Shown piece after piece: positions 41,644-48,766 of a stretch of 64,000 nt of DNA. A program made the translations under genes and the position numbers. Under the pieces are notes generated by a model that worked only from the letters and a program-made list of their open reading frames with translations, was not told the origin of the DNA and ran no database searches. Origin of the DNA: Methylobacterium sp. J-070 (lineage in GTDB: Bacteria; Pseudomonadota; Alphaproteobacteria; Rhizobiales; Beijerinckiaceae); NCBI RefSeq assembly GCF_022829385.1, contig NZ_JAKSXX010000147.1, forward strand, positions 1 to 64,000, read 5' to 3'. Within the stretch, counting starts at the first letter, position 1. Every line of letters starts with the position of its first letter.

Positions 41644-42609
41644 TCAGATCCCGGCGTACCACTCGTAGCCGCGATCCTCCCAGTAGCCGCCGCTGCCCTG
41701 GCCGAGGCCCTTGAGCGACTCCACCAGCTCCACCCGCATCACGTACTTGGCCTGCTTGTAGCCGAGCTGGCGCTCCACCCGCAGGCGCAGCGGCGCCCCG
41801 TTGGAGACCGGCAGCGGCTTGCCGTTGAGGTCGTAGGCCAGGATCGTCTGCGGGTTGGCCGCGTCGTAGAGGTCGATGCTCTCGTAATAGCGGATCGGCG
41901 TCCGCCCATCCTTGGCCGGGGCATCGGCGGGCTCCGTTGCGTCGGGGGCGCCCTGGCCCCAATCGTCCTTCGGGGCGTCGCTCTTGGTCGGCGCGCCGCC
42001 CCAATCGTCGGCGGCGGCGAGCTGGACGTAGGCATCGCGCACCGCGCCCGGATGGCCGGGACGCCACAGGGACGCGCCGTCGCCGCCTTCGAGGCCGCCG
42101 CCGGCATATTCCAGCGTGTCGGCGCAGTGGAACACCGCGTAGCGCGCCTGCGGCTTCAACTTGGCCCGCTTCAGCAACTCGGACAGCGGCACGCCGGACC
42201 ATTGGCCGATGCAGCTCCAGCCCTCGACGCAGTCGTGGCGGGTGATCTGGCTGCGCGCGGGCAGGGCGCGCAGGTCCGCGAGGCTCAGCGACAGCGGCGT
42301 CTGCACCAGACCGTCGACCACCAGCTTGAAATCCGCGAACCTGTTCGCCGCGAGGGCGCGAAACGCGCGGTCCGGCGGGTCGATGGTGCCGTTCGGCTTG
42401 AACCAGGGGGAGATCATCGCGGCCGGGAATTCCCGGGCCAGCGTCGCGGGCGACATCAGCAGGCGCTGGACGTACAGGTTCGCGTCCTCCCCGACCTTGA
42501 GGGTGCGCTGACCCGTGTCGGTCCCGGCGAACCGGTCGCAGCCGCCGAGCAGGGCGGTGCCCACCAGGCCGGCGCCGGCGGTGAGGAGCTTGCGGCGCTG
42601 GAGGATCAT
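41644..42609 (-). CDS. periplasmic molybdopterin-dependent oxidoreductase of the sulfite oxidase/YedY type
   Basis: A 321-residue protein. The N-terminus (QRRKLLTAGAGLVGTALLGG) resembles a twin-arginine or lipoprotein signal with a Cys at about residue 24. The molybdenum ligand Cys is in HDCVEGWSCIGQWSGVPLSE, and the sulfite-oxidase fold continues to NGAPLRLRVERQLGYKQAKY and WEDRGYEWYAGI at the C-terminus. Residues about 175-240 are an extra segment with two DDWG-containing near-repeats, absent from the family outline known to me. It overlaps the upstream cytochrome b gene by 4 bases (ATGA), so the two form an electron-transfer pair. The substrate (sulfite or methionine sulfoxide, among others) is unknown. 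Confidence 0.88.
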   Translation of the reverse strand: MILQRRKLLTAGAGLVGTALLGGCDRFAGTDTGQRTLKVGEDANLYVQRLLMSPATLAREFPAAMISPWFKPNGTIDPPDRAFRALAANRFADFKLVVDGLVQTPLSLSLADLRALPARSQITRHDCVEGWSCIGQWSGVPLSELLKRAKLKPQARYAVFHCADTLEYAGGGLEGGDGASLWRPGHPGAVRDAYVQLAAADDWGGAPTKSDAPKDDWGQGAPDATEPADAPAKDGRTPIRYYESIDLYDAANPQTILAYDLNGKPLPVSNGAPLRLRVERQLGYKQAKYVMRVELVESLKGLGQGSGGYWEDRGYEWYAGI

Positions 42610-43466
42610 CGCGCGGTCTCCCGGTCACGGCCGAGGCTGAACCAGCCGGTGATCATGCCGCGCATGTTGTTGACGAGCCCGGAGACGATCACGAGCAGCA
42701 CGTGGACCACCACGAACAGCACGATCAGGCCGGCGGCGATGAAGTGGACGCTGCGCGCCGATTGCCGGCCGCCGAACAGATCGGTGAGCCAGGGCCAGGC
42801 GGCATCCATCCCCGGCGACATGGCGAGCCCGGCCAGCACCATCGCGGGCAGGAGGCCCAGGACCAGGACGAGGTAGGTCAGCTTCTGGATGACGTTGTAG
42901 CGCTTGGCCTCCGTGCCCTCGGGGAAGCGCAGGCGCAGGTGCTCCTTCACGGAACCGCCGAAGTCGCGGATCTGGTCGCCGTCCGGGATCAGGCGGCGGC
43001 GCAATTGGCCGCTGAACAGCCCGTACGCCAGATAGACCGCGCCGTTGATCACCAGGAGCCACGCGAACAGGAAGTGCCAGCGCCGTCCGGTGGCGAGGTC
43101 CTGGTCGGACGGCAGGGTCGCCCAGGAGGGGAAGGCCCGCTCCACCTCGGCGCCGCTGTCGCGCGACAGGCCCAGGATCCCCGTGGTGTCGAAGCTGTGC
43201 GCGCCGACCGTCACCACGCCGCGGTTCGCGCCGCCGGGGCCCTGCTCGCTGGTGATGGCGAGCGCCGGATTGTCGAAGGTCGAGACCGCCCCCCAGTAGA
43301 GGGCCGGGTGGGCGTTGAAGATCTGCAGGCCGCTCATCAGCAGCACGAGCAGCACCGCGGCGTTGATCCAGTGCGCCAGCCGGATCACCAGCGGGTGGCG
43401 GTAGAACCAGCGGCGCCCCTGGCGGTCGACGGTCTCGGGGGCTTCGAGGGCAGGGGAGGCGGCCAC
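42606..43466 (-). CDS. cytochrome b561-type membrane electron carrier
   Basis: A 286-residue di-haem cytochrome b of the Ni/Fe-hydrogenase/formate-dehydrogenase-like group. Membrane helices are visible at about 28-50 (RLAHWINAAVLLVLLMSG), 130-150 (WHFLFAWLLVINGAVYLAYG), 195-218 and 240-265 (HFIAAGLIVLFVVVHVLLVI). Candidate haem-ligand histidines are in HPLVIRLAHW, RRWHFLFAW and VHFIAAGLIVLFVVVHV. A soluble insertion lies between helices 1 and 2. It is translationally coupled to the downstream molybdoenzyme and would link it to the quinone pool. It is longer and different in pattern from MsrQ, so that name is not used. Confidence 0.85.
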   Translation of the reverse strand: MAASPALEAPETVDRQGRRWFYRHPLVIRLAHWINAAVLLVLLMSGLQIFNAHPALYWGAVSTFDNPALAITSEQGPGGANRGVVTVGAHSFDTTGILGLSRDSGAEVERAFPSWATLPSDQDLATGRRWHFLFAWLLVINGAVYLAYGLFSGQLRRRLIPDGDQIRDFGGSVKEHLRLRFPEGTEAKRYNVIQKLTYLVLVLGLLPAMVLAGLAMSPGMDAAWPWLTDLFGGRQSARSVHFIAAGLIVLFVVVHVLLVIVSGLVNNMRGMITGWFSLGRDRETAR

Positions 43467-43649
43467 GTATCGGGATCCCGGTCAGGCGTCGCGGGGCCGG
43501 GACATGTCCGAGTCCCAGCCGTTCGGTCGGATACGTGGCGCGGGCCACGCCGGTTACCATCCACGGGAAAAAAACGCCGCAGGCGGCTTCCTGCCTTGCT
43601 GGGCGACCGGATCGACACATTGCAGTATGAGAGCAACGCCCCCCCATGC

Positions 43650-43684
43650 GCCCTCCCTCCCCCGCAGAGGGGGGGAGGGAGGGC
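43650..43684. repeat. perfect GC-rich palindrome before pyrB
   Basis: GCCCTCCCTCCCCC at 43650-43663 pairs with GGGGGAGGGAGGGC at 43671-43684 without mismatch around a GCAGAGG loop. It belongs to the same CCCC-GCAGA-GGGG family as the elements near 41.4, 46.4 and 48.6 kb. The rest of the 311-base gap 43467-43777 shows no gene. Confidence 0.7.
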
Positions 43685-43777
43685 GGCGGTTCCGGTCGCT
43701 CGTCTCCCTCCGATGTCGATGTATCATCATCACGGCCTTGCCCGCCGGGCGCGCCGCACCTACACCCGGGCCTCATC

Positions 43778-44725
43778 ATGACGACGCCCGCGCCCCCGGC
43801 CTTCCCGCACCGGCATCTCCTCGGCATCGAGGGCCTCACCCGGCCCGACATCGAGGTCCTGCTCGACGCCGCCGATGCCGCCGTCGACATCTCCCGGCAG
43901 GTGGAGAAGAAGCGCACGACCCTGCGCGGCCGCACCCAGATCAACCTGTTCTTCGAGCCCTCGACCCGGACGCAATCGTCGTTCGAGCTGGCCGGCAAGC
44001 GCCTCGGCGCCGACGTGATGAATATGTCGGTGGCCTCGTCCTCGGTGAAGAAGGGCGAGACCCTGATCGACACCGCCGCGACGCTCAACGCCATGCGGCC
44101 CGACATCATCGTGGTCCGCCACGAATCGGCGGGCGCCGTGCATCTGCTCGCCCGCAAGGTCGATTGCGCGGTGATCAACGCCGGCGACGGGGCGCACGAG
44201 CACCCGACCCAGGCGCTGCTCGACGCGCTCACGATCCGCCGCAACAAGGGCCGGATCGAGGGCCTCCAGGTGGCGATCTGCGGGGACGTCCTGCACTCGC
44301 GGGTGGCGCGCTCGAACATCATCCTGCTGCAGGCGATGGGCGCCCGGGTCCGCCTGATCGCGCCCTCGACCCTGCTGCCCGCCGGGATCGCGCGCTTCGG
44401 CGTCGAGACCTTCACGGACATGCGCAAGGGCCTCGTCGGCTGCGACATCGTCATGATGCTGCGGCTCCAGCGCGAGCGCATGAACGGCTCGTTCGTGCCC
44501 TCGGTGAAGGAGTATTTCCGCTATTTCGGCCTCGACGCCGAGAAGCTGGCGCTGGCCAAGCCCGACGCCCTGGTGATGCATCCGGGCCCGATGAACCGCG
44601 GCGTCGAGATCTCCTCCGAGATCGCCGACGGCGCGCAGTCGCTGATCCGCGAGCAGGTCGAGATGGGCGTCGCCGTGCGGATGGCGGTGCTGGAGGCGCT
44701 CGCCCGGCACCTGCCGAACGAGTGA
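43778..44725 (+). CDS. pyrB: aspartate carbamoyltransferase catalytic subunit
   Basis: A 315-residue enzyme that condenses carbamoyl phosphate and aspartate in pyrimidine synthesis. Carbamoyl-phosphate sites are [20 protein letters not shown] and [34 protein letters not shown] and [12 protein letters not shown] are also conserved. The ATG at 43778 begins about 12 residues before the first conserved helix; the frame upstream to 43646 runs out of the palindromic repeat and is not used. A pyrC gene often follows pyrB, but here a repeat and hisE follow instead. Confidence 0.95.
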   Translation: MTTPAPPAFPHRHLLGIEGLTRPDIEVLLDAADAAVDISRQVEKKRTTLRGRTQINLFFEPSTRTQSSFELAGKRLGADVMNMSVASSSVKKGETLIDTAATLNAMRPDIIVVRHESAGAVHLLARKVDCAVINAGDGAHEHPTQALLDALTIRRNKGRIEGLQVAICGDVLHSRVARSNIILLQAMGARVRLIAPSTLLPAGIARFGVETFTDMRKGLVGCDIVMMLRLQRERMNGSFVPSVKEYFRYFGLDAEKLALAKPDALVMHPGPMNRGVEISSEIADGAQSLIREQVEMGVAVRMAVLEALARHLPNE

Positions 44726-44760
44726 GGCGGCTCGATTCGGCGGGCGATGAGACGCGTTCC

Positions 44761-44905
44761 TTTCCCGGACACCTGGAACGCAGTGGAAGGTGATCCGGGA
44801 CCCAGCACGCAGAGCGCCGCGCAAGCGGCTCCGTATGGACGCTTCGCGATGTCTTGCGCTGGATCCCGGGTCGCATTCCGCTGGCGCTCCATGCGCCCGG
44901 GAAAA
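44761..44905. repeat. palindromic intergenic repeat between pyrB and hisE
   Basis: The left arm 44761-44806 (starting TTTCCCGG and ending GATCCGGGACCCAGC) is approximately the reverse complement of the right arm 44858-44905 (GCTGGATCCCGGGTCGC to GCGCCCGGGAAAA), with about 50 bases between. This is a different family from the CCCC-GCAGA-GGGG palindromes. The whole 326-base gap 44726-45051 carries no gene. Confidence 0.65.
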
Positions 44906-45051
44906 GGTCGGCGTCCTCGGATCGGCTTCGGCGAACAAAGCCGGTCGGCCTTCACCTGCTCCGCTTGCCCGCGGGCCGGCCGTAGCGCAGTTTCCTGCCG
45001 AAATCCGGCCTCAACCCTGCGGCGAGGCTAGCCCAACATGCAGATCGCTTC

Positions 45052-45375
45052 ATGACCGCCTACACGCTCGCCGACCTCGCAGCCCTCGTGGCGAGCCGCG
45101 CCGGGACCGACCCCGCCACCTCCTACACCGCCAAGCTCCTGTCGGAGGGGCCCGCCAAGGCGGCCAAGAAGCTCGGCGAGGAGGCGGTGGAGGCGGCCAT
45201 CGCGGCCGTGCAGGGCGACAAGACCGGCCTGATGAACGAGGCCGCGGACGTACTCTACCACCTCGTCGTGCTGCTCCGGGCCGGCGGGGTCGAACTCGAC
45301 GCCGTGATGGCCGAGCTGGAGCGCCGGACCGCACAGAGCGGGATCGCCGAGAAGGCGGCGAGGCGCCACGCGTGA
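45052..45375 (+). CDS. hisE: phosphoribosyl-ATP diphosphatase
   Basis: A 107-residue all-helical MazG-like pyrophosphatase, second step of histidine synthesis. Conserved metal-binding Glu/Asp helices: [20 protein letters not shown] and [20 protein letters not shown]. Length is normal for a stand-alone HisE. Its stop codon overlaps the GTG start of coaA (GTGA), the usual alphaproteobacterial hisE-coaA pairing. The rest of the his operon is not present upstream; a repeat lies there, so the operon may have been rearranged. Confidence 0.95.
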   Translation: MTAYTLADLAALVASRAGTDPATSYTAKLLSEGPAKAAKKLGEEAVEAAIAAVQGDKTGLMNEAADVLYHLVVLLRAGGVELDAVMAELERRTAQSGIAEKAARRHA

Positions 45376-46361
45376 ACGCGGCCGCGCTGCCGGGCTCGGT
45401 CGAGGCGATCCTCGAAGCGTCGGACAGGCTCTCGCCCTATCGCCGCTTCAGCCGCGATGAGTGGGCGCAGCTCCGCGCCGACACGCCGCTCACCCTCAAG
45501 CAGGAGGATCTGGAGCGGCTGCAATCGATCAACGACCCGATCTCGGTGGAGGAGGTGGAGGCGATCTATCTGCCGCTGTCGCGCCTCCTGGCGCTCTACG
45601 TCGCGGCGACGCAGGGCCTGTTCAAGGCGACGCAGCGCTTCCTGCTCGCCGAGCGCGAGACCAAGGCGCCCTACATTATCGGGCTGGCCGGCTCCGTGGC
45701 GGTGGGCAAGTCGACGACCGCGCGCATCCTGACCGCCCTGCTGGCGCGCTGGCCCAACACCCCGAAGGTCGATCTCGTCACCACCGACGGGTTCCTGCTG
45801 CCGAACGCCGACCTCGCCGCCAACGGCCTGATGGAGCGCAAGGGCTTTCCCGAGAGCTACGACACCGCCGCCCTGCTGCGCTTCCTCCACGACGTGAAGG
45901 CCGGCCACAAGCGCGTGACCGCGCCGCTCTATTCGCACCTCGTCTACGACCGGGTGCCCGGGGAGGAGCGGGTGGTGGAGAGCCCCGACATCCTGATCGT
46001 CGAGGGGCTGAACGTGCTCCAGCCCGCCCGCCTGCCCCGGGACGGGACCGCGATCCCGTTCGTCTCCGACTTCTTCGACTTCTCGATCTATCTCGACGGC
46101 CACGAGGACGATCTGCACCGCTGGTACGTCACCCGCTTCATGAAGCTGCGCCAGACCGCGTTCCGGGACCCGCGTTCCTACTTCCGGAAATATGCCGGGA
46201 TCCCCGAGGCCGAGGCGCTGGACACCGCCGACCGGCTCTGGACCACGATCAACCTGCCGAACCTGCGCGAGAATATTTTGCCCACGCGCCAGCGGGCGAG
46301 CCTGATCCTCACCAAGGGCGCGAGCCACCGGATCGAGAGCGTGGCGCTGCGGCGGTTGTAG
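45372..46361 (+). CDS. coaA: pantothenate kinase, type I
   Basis: A 329-residue P-loop kinase catalysing the first step of coenzyme A synthesis. The family opening is [20 protein letters not shown]; the Walker A motif is [34 protein letters not shown] and [19 protein letters not shown] follow, and the C-terminal part includes [20 protein letters not shown]. The start is GTG at 45372, overlapping the hisE stop. Bacterial type I enzymes are feedback-inhibited by CoA, which is expected here too. Confidence 0.95.
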   Translation: MNAAALPGSVEAILEASDRLSPYRRFSRDEWAQLRADTPLTLKQEDLERLQSINDPISVEEVEAIYLPLSRLLALYVAATQGLFKATQRFLLAERETKAPYIIGLAGSVAVGKSTTARILTALLARWPNTPKVDLVTTDGFLLPNADLAANGLMERKGFPESYDTAALLRFLHDVKAGHKRVTAPLYSHLVYDRVPGEERVVESPDILIVEGLNVLQPARLPRDGTAIPFVSDFFDFSIYLDGHEDDLHRWYVTRFMKLRQTAFRDPRSYFRKYAGIPEAEALDTADRLWTTINLPNLRENILPTRQRASLILTKGASHRIESVALRRL

Positions 46362-46394
46362 GTCGATCCGAGGATAGGCCGCACCGGCCCCGCG

Positions 46395-46430
46395 GCGCTC
46401 CCCCCCCTCTGCGGGGGAGGGAGGGCGCGC
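46395..46430. repeat. GC-rich imperfect palindrome after coaA
   Basis: GCGCTCCCCCCCC, CTCTGCG and GGGGGAGGGAGGGCGC form an imperfect hairpin in the 90-base gap between convergent coaA and thpR. It is a short copy of the CCCC-GCAGA-GGGG family and may also serve as a bidirectional transcript end. Confidence 0.6.
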
Positions 46431-46451
46431 GGCAGATACGGACCTTGCCAC

Positions 46452-46991
46452 CTAAGCGAACGGAAACGCCGCCTCCGCCACGTACGGCCCGCCCCCGGTG
46501 GAGTTCCGCGCCGAGAACAGCGTCACCCGGTCCACTGTGAACGTCAGCGGCGCGAAGACCGGCGCCTGCGACAGGTACATCGCGGCCGCCTCCGGCGTCG
46601 CGCCGCGCCGCAGGCGGGCCAGGGTCACGTGCGGGGTGAACTTGCGCCGCTCCGGCTCCACGCCGGCCCGGCGGACCAGCCGCTCCTGCTCGGCCTGGAG
46701 ATCGGTCAGGCCCGGCTCCGGACTCACCGCCGCGTAGAGCGCCCGGGGCTTGTCGCCGCCGAAGAGGCCGAGGCCGGTGAGCGTCACCGTCAGGGCAGGG
46801 CGCGGCCGCATCTCGGACAGCGCCTCGACCACGTCGTCGGCCGTCGCCGCCTCGACGTCGCCGATGAATCGCAGGGTCACGTGGAAGTCGCCGGGCTCGA
46901 TCCAGCGGGCGCCCGGCAGGCCGCCCTGGTAGGCCTTCAGCGCGTCGGCGATCGCCGGCGGCACGGCGAGCCCGGTGAACAGGCGCGGCAT
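46452..46991 (-). CDS. thpR: RNA 2',3'-cyclic phosphodiesterase (2H family)
   Basis: A 179-residue protein with both HxT motifs of the 2H superfamily: DFHVTLRFIG at about residue 36 and FTPHVTLARLR at about residue 118. It opens PRLFTGLAVPPAIADALKAY, typical of ThpR/LigT proteins that hydrolyse 2',3'-cyclic phosphates in RNA. Its ATG overlaps the stop of the upstream esterase gene (ATGA). In vivo substrate unknown. Confidence 0.92.
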   Translation of the reverse strand: MPRLFTGLAVPPAIADALKAYQGGLPGARWIEPGDFHVTLRFIGDVEAATADDVVEALSEMRPRPALTVTLTGLGLFGGDKPRALYAAVSPEPGLTDLQAEQERLVRRAGVEPERRKFTPHVTLARLRRGATPEAAAMYLSQAPVFAPLTFTVDRVTLFSARNSTGGGPYVAEAAFPFA

Positions 46992-47698
46992 CAGCGCACC
47001 GGCGCCTGGCGGATCCGGTCCAGGAAGCCCTGCACCGTCGGCAGGATGCGGGCCGCGATCGTCTCGACCCCCTGACGGTTCGGGTGGATCCCGTCGTCGA
47101 GGTGCTGCGCCCGGTCGCCGATGATCCCGTCCAGGAAGAACGGGTACACCGTCAGGCCGTAGCGCTTGGCGAGCGCGGGAAAGATCGCGTCGAACCGCGC
47201 CTTGTAGTCGGGGCCGAGATTGGGCGGAGCCTGCATGCCGGCGAGCAGGACCGGGATGCCCCGCGCCTTCAGCCGCTCGATGATCGCCGAGAGTGCCCCC
47301 TCGGTCACCGCCGGATCGGTGCCGCGCAGCATGTCGTTGGCACCGAGTTCGAGGATCACCCCGGCGGTCCCGTCCGGCACCGACCAGTCGACCCGGTCGA
47401 GGCCGCCGGTGGCTGTGTCGCCGGAGACGCCGGCATTGGCGACCGACACGTCGTCGCCCCGGGCCCGGAGCAGCCGCTCCAGCACGGTCGGGAAGGCGGC
47501 GTCGGCGGGCAGGCGATAGCCCGCGGTCAGGCTGTCGCCGAGGGCGACGAGCTTGACCGGGCCGCCCGGGGCGGCCTGCGCCTTTGTCACGGGGGCCGTC
47601 ATCGCGGGGAGGGCCAGAACGGCGAGCGCTGCGGCAAACAGGGCCGTGCGCCACCGCACACCGGCTTCGTCATGGCGCGGCCCCAATGCGGGACCCAT
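46991..47698 (-). CDS. tesA: GDSL-family arylesterase / lysophospholipase, exported
   Basis: A 235-residue SGNH hydrolase. A signal peptide (RWRTALFAAALAVLALPAMT, cleavage around residue 42) precedes the catalytic block I KLVALGDSLTAGYRLPADAA with the nucleophile Ser. Block II Gly is in VANAGVSGDTATGG, block III Asn in ILELGANDMLRGTDP, and block V Asp/His in LDDGIHPNRQGVE. It is divergent from the ABC ATPase gene at 47828, the same partnership as tesA with ybbA-ybbP in E. coli. The start could be ATG 47698 or GTG 47659; the latter begins directly at the signal peptide. Confidence 0.92.
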   Translation of the reverse strand: MGPALGPRHDEAGVRWRTALFAAALAVLALPAMTAPVTKAQAAPGGPVKLVALGDSLTAGYRLPADAAFPTVLERLLRARGDDVSVANAGVSGDTATGGLDRVDWSVPDGTAGVILELGANDMLRGTDPAVTEGALSAIIERLKARGIPVLLAGMQAPPNLGPDYKARFDAIFPALAKRYGLTVYPFFLDGIIGDRAQHLDDGIHPNRQGVETIAARILPTVQGFLDRIRQAPVR

Positions 47699-47827
47699 AT
47701 CGCGGTGCAACCGCAGCCCGGGCCGCGGATCGTGCAGCCAACGGTGCGACCTCGCTCGTCGCCAAGCTCGTAGCCAAGACAGGACCTCGCGCGCCATGCT
47801 CGTCATCGCCCACAGATCGGCCGCTCG

Positions 47828-48529
47828 ATGAGCCACGGCAAGGTGCTGCGCGAGCCGGCGATCGCGCTGTCCGACATCGATCTCAGCCTCGGCCGCGGCG
47901 CCGCCCGGGTCCATGTCCTGCGCGGCATCTCCCTCGGCGTCGCCCGCGGCGAGGCGGTGGGCCTCGTCGGCCCGTCCGGCTCGGGCAAGTCGACGCTGCT
48001 CATGGTGATGGCCGGACTGGAGCGGCCGGATTCCGGCGGGGTGGTGGTCGAGGACACCGAACTCGCCCGCCTCGACGAGGACGCCCTCGCCCGGTTCCGG
48101 GGCCGGCGCATCGGCATCGTGTTCCAGGCCTTCCACCTCGTGCCGACCATGACGGCGCTGGAGAACGTGGCGCTGCCTCTGGAACTCGCCGACCGGCCCG
48201 GCGCCCAGGAGCGGGCCCGGACCGAGCTGGAGGCGGTCGGCCTCGGGCACCGGCTGCACCATTACCCGGCGCAGCTCTCGGGCGGCGAGCAGCAGCGCGT
48301 CGCCATCGCCCGGGCGGTCGCCCCCGACCCGGCGATCCTGGTGGCCGACGAGCCCACCGGCAACCTCGACGAGGCCACCGGCCGCCAGATCGTCGACCTC
48401 CTGTTCCGGCTGAAGCGCGACCGCGGCGCCACGCTGGTGCTGGTCACTCACGACAACGGCCTCGCCCGCCTGTGCGACCGCACCGTGCGGCTGCGCTCGG
48501 GGCGGATCGAGGAGGCGGTGGCGGCGTGA
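47828..48529 (+). CDS. ABC transporter ATP-binding protein of the YbbA type
   Basis: A 233-residue ATPase. Walker A is [20 protein letters not shown], signature [20 protein letters not shown], and Walker [17 protein letters not shown]. The [20 protein letters not shown] segment places it with the MacB/LolD/YbbA group of ATPases that power lipoprotein or lipid extraction. It pairs with the large permease 237 bases downstream, the two being separated by a palindromic element. Divergent from the TesA-like esterase, as in E. coli. Confidence 0.94.
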   Translation: MSHGKVLREPAIALSDIDLSLGRGAARVHVLRGISLGVARGEAVGLVGPSGSGKSTLLMVMAGLERPDSGGVVVEDTELARLDEDALARFRGRRIGIVFQAFHLVPTMTALENVALPLELADRPGAQERARTELEAVGLGHRLHHYPAQLSGGEQQRVAIARAVAPDPAILVADEPTGNLDEATGRQIVDLLFRLKRDRGATLVLVTHDNGLARLCDRTVRLRSGRIEEAVAA

Positions 48530-48567
48530 TGAGGGCATTCAAGCGCGGCGCTCTGTGCGCGTTCCGT

Positions 48568-48731
48568 CCCCCCTCTGCGGGGGAGGGTGGCCCCCGGTGG
48601 GGATCGGGAGAGGGGAGCGGCGGTGCAGGAAGAGGCTGTAGCCTTCCTGAAGCTCACGCCTCATTCGGAAACCGCGCTCCCCTCTCCCGACCCCTGCTGA
48701 CGCAGGGGCCACCCTCCCCCGCAGAGGGGGG
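48568..48731. repeat. long palindromic element inside the ABC transporter operon
   Basis: The left arm 48568-48619 (CCCCCCTCTGCGGGGGAGGG to GAGAGGGGAGCG) is the approximate reverse complement of the right arm 48675-48731 (CGCTCCCCTCTCCCGACCCC to CCCCGCAGAGGGGGG), with about 55 bases between. Its right arm repeats parts of the element at 41431-41619, including 25 of 26 bases of one segment. It separates the ATPase gene from the permease gene and may affect read-through. Confidence 0.75.
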
Positions 48732-48766
48732 AGGGAAAGCGCGGCATCTCGGTTCGGTTTAACGCC

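Noticed and set aside
42606..43466. MsrQ as the name for the cytochrome partner
   Set aside because: MsrQ is a roughly 200-residue ferric-reductase-like protein; this one is 286 residues with b561-type helices and a large loop.
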